From NCBI GenBank assembly GCA_002205965.3, contig NADL03000561.1, positions 88,189 through 152,188 on the forward strand: DNA of 64,000 nucleotides, in the 5' to 3' direction. The number at the start of each line of letters is the position of its first letter. The first letter of the stretch is position 1. Positions 42,669-54,189 of this stretch are shown here, one piece after another. This stretch comes from Kappaphycus alvarezii (lineage: Eukaryota; Rhodophyta; Florideophyceae; Gigartinales; Solieriaceae). A program made the translations under genes and the position numbers. The notes under the pieces are model-generated. The model made no database searches. It was not told the origin of the DNA and was given only the letters and a program-made list of their open reading frames with translations.

Positions 42669-44150
42669 TCACTTCAATTTGCATGCGCAACACATTGAAG
42701 TGGAAACAAAATTAATTTTGAATAGGGTGGCTAAGTTCTGCTTGTTGCCGGGGTTGACATATTGCAGATGCCGCACATGTGGACCAAATAGCGTAACTGC
42801 GTTTCTGATACAGACGAGCTTCCCCCATAGAACAGCCGCTGCGAGACGCGACAGCTGCCACATAACTTCTCTATGACCTTCGATGCTGTCTCAGAAGGTG
42901 ATCCTAACGAGTCAAAAGCCAGCGGCACAAAATCATATCCTAACCTTGATCGTCCGGGCAGGACGTCGCCAGGAATGGCAGCCACTTTGGTTGCGAGGTC
43001 CCTCTTCCGCTTCTCTGCTGCGTTGGCAACGGCTCGCGCTTCTCGTGCTCCATTGACATATAACACTCCGGGAATGGCGAGGATATTGTGATGTCGTAGG
43101 CCACCGAGAGAAGGGACGGGGTGTTCAGTGCGTCGGACCGTGGGTGCACCAGAATATCCCCGGGTCGTACATTCAGCCCAAGGAGTAGGTATTTTACCTC
43201 GTATTGAACGCCAACTCCTGCTGCCTTGAACAGCTCTCACCCAAGTACTCTTACAACTGCCGTTTGCCGGTTGGTCCACCCGAGACCTTTGTTACAAAGG
43301 TCCGCTGCATGGTCTCCAAAGGGATCCATAGGCCTGTGGCACTCAGCGCACCGCAGCGGGCAGAGTCGTCAAACATGCGAACTCCTAGGTGACGGCGTAG
43401 CATCCCTGTCCACAACTCGTTGGACGTTCGGCTGACTACAGAAGGGTGTGCAGTGAGGAAGGCCCCTGGTTGCGTTTTCAGATATGGTTGACGTCGAATT
43501 CTTCGCCGGATATCTGCTTCTGAATGCGATGCGGGGTTTGGCAACCTCGTCCATTCATCGTCCTTCCAGAAGAACTTCGCTGCCGACTCACACCAGGCTC
43601 GATATAGTATATTGTGTGTACTATCGGGCTTGGCAGCGAGGCTGGCCGCGGTCAGTGTTCCTGGAGGGCTGCCATCATTAGTGAAGGGCGTAGGGAACCG
43701 TCGGACACACTCCCGGAGGTGTCTATTGGCTGCAGCATATCTATCCGCATGGTGTTCAGTCGGGCCACTGTCCGCAGGGCTTCGCAGCTGTTCGGCGTCA
43801 ATTATGCTCGCAGCATATGCTGCGAAATTGAGCGTCGCCAACGGTGTTAAGCCGTGGCCGCCGTTGCGGAGCGGTAAGGCTACCTGGTGTAGAACTGCAC
43901 CGGGCATCGGCACGTTGTTGGAGCTTGTGTAGAACTCGAATTGGTCATCGTCAAATCTCAGTGCAATTGCAGTGGTCACCTTCGGAGGAGTCAGCTTCAC
44001 CACATGTTGGAGCTTGCAAGCGGAGGCACATACCCGGTGAAGGTGGAACCGAATTCGAGCATCGATATCGTCGATCAGCGACAATGTCTGCTTGCAGCTT
44101 CTAATTTTCTCGTTGAGAAAATCCTCCATAAATTGATCGACCCAATTGGG
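42669..44150 (-). mobile_element. 3' part of a non-LTR retrotransposon (RT thumb plus endonuclease)
   Basis: The minus-strand frame 43251-44129 holds the end of a reverse transcriptase (VALPLRNGGHGLTPLATLNF, the G-G-x-G-L block typical of non-LTR enzymes). A linker follows. After a frame change near 43265 the next frames give VRPGDILVHPRSDALNTP and AYDITISSP, the endonuclease signature, then GYDFVPLAFDSLGSPSETAS near the C-terminus. The ~140 bp below 42840 are the 3' untranslated end. The reverse transcriptase core is missing, so it is 5' truncated as usual for such elements. Confidence 0.65.
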
Positions 44151-44231
44151 GCCCCAAGAAGGTCGATGCCATCGGTGGAAAAGTTCTCAAGTGGTATCCA
44201 TCAAGTTCCTATCATTGCATTGTGCACTCTA

Positions 44232-44350
44232 CTTTAAAAGTTGGAATTGGGTGACTAAGCTCTGAGTGTTGCGGTACGCGACGAATTATAGATGGTGCAC
44301 ATGTTGACCAGATTGAGTAGCTAGGCTTCTGATACAGACGAGTCTTCACC
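44232..44350 (-). repeat. Second copy of the non-LTR 3' end
   Basis: It resembles 42701-42825 over its whole length (shared AGGGTG-CTAAG, GCACATGTTGACCA-type and CTGATACAGACGAG blocks). It lies just upstream of the element above, so two insertions of one family may be arranged head to tail. Confidence 0.55.
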
Positions 44351-44589
44351 CCTCCCGTCGACTGTACTGTACAGTACTGTACATGTACAGTAGCGCGCTT
44401 TCTGGGTTCCAGTACTGTACTGCATCTCCCATGCCTTGTAGCTGAGATCCATACCCCTACTGTACTGTATGTAAAGGTATCATAATAGCTTACAGTATGT
44501 ACCTACATTTTCTATATACAGCCCCGTCCGCCGCCAGGAACTGCCGGTGCGACAGGAGGCAAGGGAAAAAGGAACAATTCCTCTCTACA

Positions 44590-44600
44590 GGTTATGGGCC
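44590..44600 (+). other. Copia primer-binding site (initiator tRNA-Met anticodon region)
   Basis: GGTTATGGGCC is the exact complement of GGCCCATAACC in the anticodon loop of eukaryotic initiator tRNA-Met. Copia-type elements are known to prime on a cleaved initiator tRNA at this internal site. Confidence 0.7.
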
Positions 44601-44783
44601 ATTAACGTTCCACTCCGACAACTCAGCCAAGTCTCAACACTTCCTTAACACGCTGGACTCTGATTAACACCGAACGCTTACCCTAGCGGTCTTTTGGGAC
44701 CACCGCCGTTCATTTGCGAACCACCTGGACAATGTACAGACCGCTGTCGACATAGCTGAGTCGGACTCTACTACAATCACAAC

Positions 44784-46742
44784 CATGACAACCCCACCGT
44801 ATCTGTACCTACAATGACCGGAACCAACTATCATCTGTGGAAATTCCACATAGAAGAGTATACCGCCGAACATGGGGTTCTGGCAATACTAAACACCGAG
44901 CCGCTGCCACAACCATCGATCACGGACACATATCGGGGACTACAAGCAAAGGCAAGACGAGTTATCGCCTCATCCATTTCCGACGACATCCTCGATACCC
45001 TCCCTAGAACTTTTCTCCATCGCTCCTCAAAAGAGATGCAGGCGGAAGTAGACAATTTGTACGCAGCTGGCAAGACGCCGGGAAGAAATCTTGACCTCAT
45101 GGATCAAGCCCGCGAAACGACATTCACTCATTTGGACATCCTCGACACCTACCTCCATAAACATTTACAACCTTGTCGTCAAATGGCGGATGCAGACGTC
45201 CTGAGCATCTTATTCGAAGCCAAAACAATCAAATACATTATAAATGGACTACGCAACAACCCCAAACTCCATATCAACGTACCAATACTCCAAGGGGCCA
45301 GCATAGAAACAATTTAGAAGGCCAAGAAGACAATTAACTCCTACGTCCCATTCGCACCATCACAAGAACACACAACGCAGATTGCACACAACAAGGCAAC
45401 CACTAATAACATAAAATACTGTACATTTCACCAAAAATGAGGCCACCATGACACAGATAACTGCCATGCCACGCAACGGGTATCTGTACATTGGAATCTC
45501 CGACCCGCACAAGAAGGAGCTCTGCCGCCTGCTATACAAAGACTGGGGCTCCGCAAAGGACCCCACAGCATGCGGACCTGCTATGAAGACCAGGCCGCCT
45601 CGACATCGTGGCGCTCGCACCGCCCACATGACCAAATTCAATCACGGAATGGAGTATCCTCATCCAAATCATATGGAGTCCTAGCAGTCTACTTCGGCCA
45701 AAATTTCGCAGTAATGGACGTCGTTTTGACTCTTAGATCTTAGATTCTGCATGCTATCCATCCTTCTGCAAGAATCCTTCAACCGACTACACTCCGCATG
45801 TCTCAACGGTCAACATGTCAGATGGGTCGACATCTCGCACAAATGGGCACAAGGTGCAGACTCTATACACCTAACACGGTCAACCACGCATAATTACGCA
45901 TCTGGTGCACGCACCCATACTTCACGGACAACACCATGTCTGTGCCCCAGATAACGGCGAAAAATAACTGCGCGGTAATATTTACACCATCTGGGGGTTA
46001 TTTAACACCGATGAACATGCTTCCCAAACCCGAACTTATAATCACCCAAATAAAATTTCAGAAAGGCCACTATCGCATCCCGCTTACCACGGGGCTCCCA
46101 CTTTTGCATGCAGCAGGGATAACCTAACCCACAAGAACACTTAGGGAATACTTAAAAACGCGGAAGCCACCACAGAAAACGAAATACCTACGTTCAGAAA
46201 ATACACGGCGCCCCACCACAGACGAAAAGCTGAAGTTACTACCGGCACCCAATAAAAATCCTCGCCGCCACAGGAGGGACAAGACTACCCACATGGCCCC
46301 ATACCCCGCCCACCTGCTGTCACCCCGCCTCGCCAGTGCCGACTTGCCGGCCTCACCCATTATTGGCCCCTAAGGCTCAGCCACATAGCCCCTTCTAAGC
46401 TCAACAGTATGGTCAAACTCGATATCCCTCTCGGTTTACCTGCTCAACCTCACAACGGCACCACACCTCTCTACTGCAAGGGATGCTCGGTAGGACACTT
46501 CCAAAAAGAACCACACCAGCAACAGACAGTTTGCTATTCCCCGGTGACACTCTTGTTGCCGAAATCGCGGGGCCTTTTCCAAAGCCCCAGAAGAACAACA
46601 ATAATTACTCACAGTAACGGACTTACACAGTCGGATGACACATGTACACCTGCTACGACAATGCAAAGATGCCGATGATGCCCTACCAAGCGTGGATACC
46701 AATATTTCCAGACACTTTGGTACGACTGCCGCCCGCATCCCC
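44784..46742 (+). pseudogene. Copia Gag to integrase start, broken
   Basis: The Gag frame (44814-45317) begins MTGTNYHLWKFHIEEYTAEH, a UBN2-type Copia Gag. A small shift just before it separates it from ATG 44784. The knuckle is C-T-F-H...GHHDTDNC with a TGA at 45438-45440 in the middle. 45936-46127 may be protease. 46409-46530 gives TTPLYCKGCSVGHFQKEP (GAG-pre-integrase), then GPFPKPQKNNNNYS (integrase start). The sequence changes to telomere-like repeats at about 46749, before the second catalytic Asp. Confidence 0.65.
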
Positions 46743-46748
46743 TGTGAC

Positions 46749-46870
46749 TTAGGGTTTTTTTTGGGATTAGGGTTTTTTACAGGTTTTTTACAGGTTTTTA
46801 GGGGATTTGGGGGTTTTAGGGGTTTTAGGGGATTAGGGGATTTAGGGGATTTAGGGTTCTAGGGGTTTTA
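46749..46870 (+). repeat. Telomere-like tract T0 at the array start
   Basis: A degenerate run of TTAGGG, TTTTAGGGG, GATTAGGGG and GATTTAGGGG units, with a few poly-T and ACAGG interruptions at its left end. The G-rich strand is +. It joins the truncated Copia element on its left. Confidence 0.85.
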
Positions 46871-49009
46871 GTTACCGGCCTGGTGGGGATTTTGGTGACC
46901 GAGGGGATTTGTTGCACATGTTATTTATATGTTTCAATAAGGCTTGTATGGTCCTCGAAAGTGTTCAGGAGTGCTTGATTTTCTTTCTAACGAATGTTCA
47001 AGCCATAGAAGTAAAAATATTTTGGGTTATTGCATTTTTCGAAAATTTCGATTTTATCTATTTTTGTTGCGGTTGTACCGTTTTTTCTAGGAAATGGATT
47101 ACAGACCTATATTAACCCGTCATTATTTAAGAAATGAATGGAGTAGGCAGTTTATCACAACAATTTTATGAAAAAGTGTGCAAAGATAGCGTCATGCAGA
47201 CTCGTGGTGTTGCCATGTTTTAAGGCGGTTTTGACGGTAAACTCGATTTTGTGGAGTGTTTGTTCAATTAGAGCATTAATCTTGTGCTGAAGTGGTCCCT
47301 TGATAGTGGTACTCAGCGTCTATATTATATTTATGTGCTGCGATCATGGCCTACGTAGTGATACGGGTCGGGGCTACCTGAATTTTCCTACTAAATCCAT
47401 TTTTTGAGATTGCAGTGAAACCCGATGAAACGAACAGTTCCTATTAGTAAGGTTTATGTTGGATACAATGCAAGTCAAACTCTGCATAAAAGTGGCCAAT
47501 GCAAAAAACTTGCTCTCCAAGCGGAAGTGATGACGGCTCTGTTTGCGAACAAGTGATCCAATTTGCTCTTAGTGTGGTCTTGGGACCTTGTAATGTGAGC
47601 TGGATACAAAATTCGCTTTTAGCCGAAAAACTACGCAAGGAATCGTTAGTAGTAAGAAATTGGGTAAGGTTTCCTGAACATGAGGATCTGCTGAATATAC
47701 ATAGGTGACGCACTCAAAGCATTTGTTTATAAATTGCTTCCTAACTGAGAAAAGTAAAAACTGAATACCGTCTTGCCTTTATTGAATCCTTGAATCCACT
47801 TGGTAGAGAAATGATTTTTAAATTCTGATAAATGGAGCAGTTGGTATTAGTATGCCTTGTTTTCGGTGCGTGGAATGTAATGCTCCGGTGATTGGTTTCG
47901 ATAAAAAATGACACAGGGCGACCTTTTTTTTGTTTACTAGATCCATTTGGGGATAAATATGACTTGAAATCCGTTGGATTGCTTATATCACAAGAGTAGG
48001 AAGAGTATGATGTTGTCCGGGATGTAAGGATTTGGAGAATGTATTTATCTTCAATCAAGTCATTGGCTGGTTCAATGCTTCCTAAATGAGAAACGGGACG
48101 TACAAATACCTTATGGTCTTTATTCAATTTAGTTGATGCGTGTGTTTTCAGTTGCAACCTGATGAATACAGCAGATCACCTTAGTAAGTATTTGCATGGT
48201 GCTCGTAATGTGAGGCTCAGGCTAATGTGGGGGTGGGAATATATGCCTTGAAAAGTGTTGGAGCGATTGTCCTAAAAATTAATTTTTAAGGGACGCCCAG
48301 TTTGAGCCTTTCGAGCATGGATGGAGAGCTTTTATCGTTCTAATGAATATCAAAGGCTTACGCGATCTAGGAGTGAGAGTCATGTTGGAAGGAGGAATTT
48401 TGCCATTTACGTTCATACGGACTGCTTAAGAAACATAGGACTTATGGATAAATGACATTGAGGGCCATCCGCACTTGTTTCTAACTGACATGATGTAGCA
48501 ATGGTAAAGAGATTTTTGACCTCTACAAGGCTCATAGAACTTGAGCGTCATTCTAGGCTCTATTTCTATAAAAATGATCATGAAATCTATCACAAACGGC
48601 AGGGTTTTAGGGTATTTATTACAACAGAGAGATTGTAGTTTGCCATTCCTGGTCTTACTTGCAAAACAATGATCATAAAGTCTGCCTTGCATGGCCTTGA
48701 AATTTCAGTTCGGAATGAGAGAATTTGGAGCGAGCCTTCATTTCTGCATATTGTGTTTTGAAAGAAATGGCAGCGAAGATCATCCGGACATATTTCTATC
48801 TGACGTGATTTCACCATGCAAAAGAAGTTTTGGACAACAACGACTTTCTGTGAAATACAAAGTCCTTCCCGGTTCTGTTTACATAAAAATGACCATAACG
48901 TCCATCATATACGGCGGGGGATTCGTAGTGTGTAATTTTCGGTTCTACTTCCAAAAACATGTTCATAACGTCTAAAAAAACGACCAGGAGCTTGCGGGTT
49001 GCAATGGAG
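46871..49009 (+). repeat. Non-coding part of unit 1
   Basis: No frame is conserved between units (for example 47741-48157 and 48691-48975 are open only here), so I consider it non-coding. It contains degenerate ~0.3-kb internal repeats, described for unit 2. Confidence 0.7.
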
Positions 49010-49342
49010 AGAGTTCAGAGCAGGCTGCACATATAGTTCTTGGATTTAGGGGTTTTCAATTTGGGTTTCATTCTTGATTTCAGTTGCCACGTGTATATCA
49101 CAATTTTTAGAATTACAACTGTAAAATCAATAGTCAGTTACTATTTGCTTTGATTTGATTCTGCGCTTGCAATTAATTTGGGTACTTAAAGTCCAACGTT
49201 TTTCTTCCGTCTCTTCCTTCTCCCTCTCCAAACATATCCACATCTACCCTGCATCTCCACCCGCACCTATATCAGAATCAACAGATTATATTTCTCTACT
49301 AACTTAACTCGTTGCATACCTCTCTAAACATCTCTCTTCCAA
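49010..49342 (+). promoter_or_regulatory. Promoter and pyrimidine-rich leader of unit 1 gene
   Basis: It corresponds to 54190-54529: ATATAG motif, a TTTAGGGG motif, and a CT-rich stretch (CTTCCTTCTCCCTCTCC) before the ATG at 49343. Confidence 0.5.
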
Positions 49343-51995
49343 ATGGCGCAAATGTTCCGTGCCTGTTTTAGCATCAAGCAGCTCAACATCATCTCCGATG
49401 CGATGTCAGAGAAGGCTCTTCGTCCTGTCGATAATGCCACTGTCGAAGTTATTGCGGAGGACATGAAAAGTTTTGGTTTTGACCAAGCGAAGAGAGGAAC
49501 ATTTATCATGGAATCAAGACTTCGCATAGAGCTCACTTCAACGATGTCGCGCCCGGCTCTATGAAGGGAATGGTTTGGAACTTGAGCGCCAGGGAATTAG
49601 AAGCACTTCCATCCATAGATCTATGCACCTCACAAGCGGACGCCGAGTCGGATCTGAAAGAATTCATTTTTATTGATGGCCGTCACCGACACAGGAGCAT
49701 TGTTCAGGCCTTCTCCGATCGGGATGACATACTGGAAACGTACTTGTACTTTGATGTTTTCCTCAATATACCTACAAGCCAGGCCTTAGTGATGTCTTAC
49801 AACGCATCTCGCATTGCGAAATCGTCAGTTCCGTGCTTTCTCGACGAGTTAATCTGTATGGGAGGCCAGAAGTCCAAGGACCAATTACATTCTGCGATGA
49901 GGTTGTCGAAGAAACAGGTATCCGTTCTGAAGCATTTGAATGCCTGCATTACTCCCCTTTCACAGAGAGTGATCCAGCGTTGGCGCTCTTTGGGCCTCTT
50001 CTCGCTATCTAACATCATGGACAGGGGAAACAGAATGCTATGGACTCTTTTGCATGCTTTTTCGCCTGGTACCATCAGATTGACGATGATGCGAAGGGGA
50101 AGAAAGAGCGCACTTTGGTCATCTCTTCCCGCAGCTTCTATGTATTCTCATTCCCGTTTGATGTTGGCTATGCAAGGATTTTTGTTCGCCGCTATTGTTG
50201 TTGTCTACCGGCAGGTTCACAAGAAAAATGGCTCCTTAAGCGCCGCGGAGTTCTTGAAAGGGTATCCAGCAGCATTACGATCGCTATGCTGGATATACTA
50301 CCGAGATGGAAAGCCGAAAACAACAGTCTATCAGATGCACAGAAAATGTTTTGGGCGCTTTTTGTGACTTCGATTTCTTCCACTGCCCCATTTGATCAAG
50401 ATTTGGAACAAGCTCATTCTAAATTTCGCGAGGTGTTGCAGGGTGTGGGTTCGGTCGAATTTGCTTGTGAAGATCTTGCACCAGCAAAACATCTATTCGA
50501 CTCCATCCAGTCTCGTCTTTCCTCACCAGCTCGTGGCATGAAAATTGGGAAGGGCACAAAGAAGCCAGATGAAGCAACATCCCCCCAAAAAAGAAAATGC
50601 GAGTCGAAAGTCATGACGTATCTGACGTAATTGTTGAGGGGAAATCTCAAGAGGCTGCTGACGAAATCACCGAAACGATCTCCGAATACATACCAACGGG
50701 GAGTAGTCCCAACGTCATTGTTGCTCCGATCCCCCAAAACACCGTGGATACCAATCCAAAGCTCGAGGTGGTGGAACCTATTTTGAAAGTAAGGGAGAAA
50801 CGCGCCTCGGTCGCAAAGGTGGTACATCTTACGTCAAAAGAAGTTATGGGGAGGGAAAAGATTCTTCAAATATCTGATGATAGCGTTGGAAGCACGGACG
50901 AGAGTGTCTTGATGTTCGGAACGTGGAGAAAGTGAAGATGCATATGCCAGCACGTGAGGAAGCTGATGAAGAGGTTGCAGACCGAACCGAAGACGATGCT
51001 GCAATTATGATTCTGCCTTCAAGCGCCCGCAGGCACCGAGAAAATACTCATTTAAGTGTTAGAAAGACTCGGAGTAGCGAAAGGCTTCGCTCTAAAAGGG
51101 ACTTCTGCGATTCCCATCGCAGTAATGAGGTCAAGACGCAGCGCGAACAGGTCCCCTCGCAAAAGGCCAAACGAAAGAACTTCCCGGGAAAACGGGCATC
51201 TGAGCCTACCCCTCAACCGTCGAGTTCATGTGGACGTATTGATCCAGAAGTTCGACGCAAAATTGCGTGCGCCTCAAACTGTCTCGAGCTGGCTGATAAA
51301 TACCTACAACAAATCGAAATCGTTCAGGTATCGCAGCATGAAGAGAGAATTCTCGAAATCGAGCCGGAACCTCTCCACAATGGAGCGAAATGGATTGGCT
51401 TCTTCAAGTCCTATGATAACTGCTACGGACATACTGTCTCCGAAGTACTTGAAGAGATTTTCCTTAAGAACTATAACATGGAGTATGCCATAACAATGAA
51501 CGAGACTGCCGTTATGTCTCCTGAGAAGTCATTTGGAAATGGAAAGCTTAAATTATACTCTCAGACGATCGTTGTCTCGCCAGAGTTCGATGGGTCTTTG
51601 TCGAATATTGCTTCGACATGCATCTGCCACTTTTTGGTTTACGCTAATATCCTGAGATCCAAACATCGCTTAAAATTCAGTCGTTGAGCTCCGAGGGTTT
51701 AGAAAGTGACCTTCACGCATTTCTCAAATTGGAGTTTAGCAAAATCATGCAGAGATTCCCTCGTTATAAAATTCTCGACGTCACCGGCGAGGATACGGAG
51801 GTTCTCAAGGAATTTCTCACCGTGACCCGTCCATCATCTCCGACAGTTTTCCGAAAGGTCATGGCATGGGTGTTCGATGGCCGGAGGTCGACATCAATTG
51901 GGGTCTTCGAGGCGTTGAGATCTACTGTCCTGAAGAAGTGCCATTGTGGTGGTCATTCGGTCCTTGGAAAACATAATGAAGGTTTAGGGGATTAG
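49343..51995 (+). pseudogene. ParB-like array gene, copy 1 (most frameshifts)
   Basis: Same gene as copies 2 and 3. Relative to them it has lost single bases at about 49508 (GGG to GG), 50246 (CGGG to CGG), 50584 (C-run) and 50903 (GAAG to GAG). It shares the loss of a T near 51651 with copy 3. It does, however, read through the junction at about 50734 where copies 2 and 3 shift, showing that the two halves belong to one protein. The final frame (51684-51995) ends in EGLGD and its TAG lies within the telomere-like tract. Amino-acid differences from copies 2 and 3 include Trp for Cys and Pro for His in the mid region. Confidence 0.6.
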
Positions 51996-52062
51996 GGGAT
52001 TAGGGGTTTTTTAGGGGTTTTTTAGGGGTTTTTAGGGATTTAGGGGATTTAGGGGTTTTTTA
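51982..52062 (+). repeat. Telomere-like tract T1
   Basis: TTTAGGGGATTAGGGGATTA and following units with runs of 4-6 T. It provides the stop codon of copy 1 (51993-51995). Confidence 0.85.
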
Positions 52063-54189
52063 GTTACCGGCCTGGTGGGGATTTGGGTGGCCGAGGGATT
52101 TGTTGCACATGTTATTTATATGTTCCAATAAGGCTTGTATGGTCCTCGACAGTGTTCAGGAGTGCTTCATTGTCTTTCTGACAACAGTTGAAGGCATAGA
52201 AGTAAAAATATTTTGAGTTATGACAATTTTTCGAAAATGTCGATTTTGGCTATTTTTGATGCGGTTGTATCGTTTTGTCTAGGAAATGGATCACAGACCT
52301 ATATTAACCCGTTATTATTTAAGAAATGGATGAAGTAGGCAGTGTATTCACACTTTTATGAAAAAGTGTGCAAAGATAGCGTCATGCAGACTCGTGTGTT
52401 GCCATGTTTTAAGGCGGTTTTGACGGTAAACTCGATTTTGTGGAGTGTTTGTTCAATTAAAGCATTAATCTTGTGCTGAAGTGGTCCCTTGATAGTGGTA
52501 TTCAGCGTCTATATTATATTTGTGTGCTGCGATCATGGCCTACGCAGTGATATGGGTCGGGGCTACCTGATTTTCCCTACTATATCCATTTTTTGGGATT
52601 GCAGTGAAAATCGATGAAACGAACAGTTGATATTAGTAAGGTTTATGTTGGATACGCTGCAAGTCAAACTCTGCATAAAAGTGGCCAATGCAAAAAACTT
52701 GCTCTTTAAGCGGAATTGATGACGGCTCTGTTTGCGAACAAGTGATCCAATGTGCTCTTAGTGTGTTCTTGGGACCTTGTAAAGTGAGCTGGATACAAAT
52801 TCGCTTTTATCCGAAAAACTCCGCAAGGAATCGTTAGTAGTAAGAAATTGGGTAAGGTTTCCTGAACACGAGGATCTGCTGAATTTACATAGGTGACGCA
52901 CTCAAAGCATTTGTTTATAAATTGCTTCCTAACTGAGAAAAGTAAAAACTGAATACCGTCTTGCCTTTATTGAATCCTTGAATCCATTTGGTAGAGAAAT
53001 AATTCCTAAATCCTGATAAATGGAGCAGTTGGTATTAGTATGCCTTGTTTTCGGTGCGTGGAATGTAATGCTCCGGTGATTGGTGTCGATAAAAAATGAC
53101 ACAGAGCGACCTTTTGTGTTTACTAGATCCATTTGGGGATAAATATCACTTGAAATCCGTTGGATTGCTTATATCACAAGAGTAGGAAAAGTATGATGCT
53201 GTCCGGGATGTAAGGATTTGGAGAATGTATTTGTCTTTAATCAAGTCATTGCTGGTTCAATGCTTCCTAAATGAGAAACGTGACGTACAAATACCTTATG
53301 GTCTTTATTCAATTTAGTTGATGCGTGTGTTTTCAGTTGCAACCTGATGAATACAGCAGATCACCTTAGTAAGTATTTGCATGGTGCTCATAATGTGAGG
53401 TTCAGGCTAATGGTGGGGTGGGAATATATGCCTTGAAATCCGTTGGAGCGATTGTCCTCAAAATGAATTTTTAAGGGACGCCCAGTGTGAGCCTTTCGAG
53501 CATGGATGGAGAGCTTTTATCGTTCTGATGAATATCAAAGTCTTACGCGATCTAGGAGTGAGAGTCATGTTGGAAGGAGGAATTTTGCCATTTACGTTCA
53601 TACGGACTGCTTAAGAAACATAGGACTTATGGATAAATGACATTGAGGGCCATCCGCACTTGTTTCTAACTGACATGATGTAGCAATGGTAAAGAGATTT
53701 TTGACCTCTACAAGGCTCATAGAACTTGAGCGTCATTTAGGCTCTATTTCTATAAAAATGATCATGAAATCTATCACAAACGGCAGGGTTTTAGCGTATT
53801 TATTACAACAGAGAGATTGTAGTTTGCCATTACTGGTCTTACTTGCAAAACAATGATCATAAAGTCTACCTTGCATGGCCTTGAAATTTCAGTTCGGAAT
53901 GAGAGAATTTGGAGCGAGCCGTCATTTCTGTATATTGTGTTTTGAAATAAATGGCAGCGAAGATCATCCGGACATATTTCTATCTGACATGATTTCACCA
54001 TGCAAAGAGGTTTTGGACAACAACGACTTTCTGTGAAATACAAAGTCTTTCCCGGTTCTGTTTACATAAAAATGACCATAACGTCCATCATATACGGCGG
54101 GGTATTCGTAGTAGTGTGTAATGTTCGGTTCTACTTCCAAAAACATGTCCATAACGTCTAAAAAAAACGACCAGGAGCTGGCGGGTTGC
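52063..54189 (+). repeat. Non-coding part of unit 2, with degenerate ~0.3-kb repeats
   Basis: Internal similarities: 52921-52975 with 53261-53312 (TGCTTCCTAA-TGAGAAA... to CTTTATTGAAT/CTTTATTCAAT), 53140-53165 with 53425-53450 (CTTGAAATCCGTTGGA), and 53640-53690 with 53955-54000 (CATCCG-AC...TTTCTA-CTGACATGAT). Spacings are about 285-340 bp. So part of the spacer grew by duplication of a ~0.3-kb module. A minus-strand 89-codon frame (53774-54043) is the same in unit 3 but broken in unit 1. Confidence 0.6.

Larger units (their letters stand above)
44360..46742 (+). mobile_element. Copia retrotransposon truncated by a telomere-like tract
   Basis: A primer-binding site (44590-44600), a Gag frame, a zinc knuckle, a GAG-pre-integrase region and the start of integrase follow in order. 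The element then ends abruptly where telomere-like DNA begins. The 5' LTR must end at about 44589 (CTCTACA); its start is not resolved. Stops and frameshifts are scattered through the interior. Confidence 0.7.

Noticed and set aside
46635-46862. A Gly/Phe/Arg-rich frame across the first telomere-like tract
   Set aside because: It is simply the translation of telomere-like repeats.
53774-54043. An 89-codon minus-strand frame in the spacer of units 2 and 3
   Set aside because: In unit 1 the same frame is broken and there is no domain, so repeat identity explains it.
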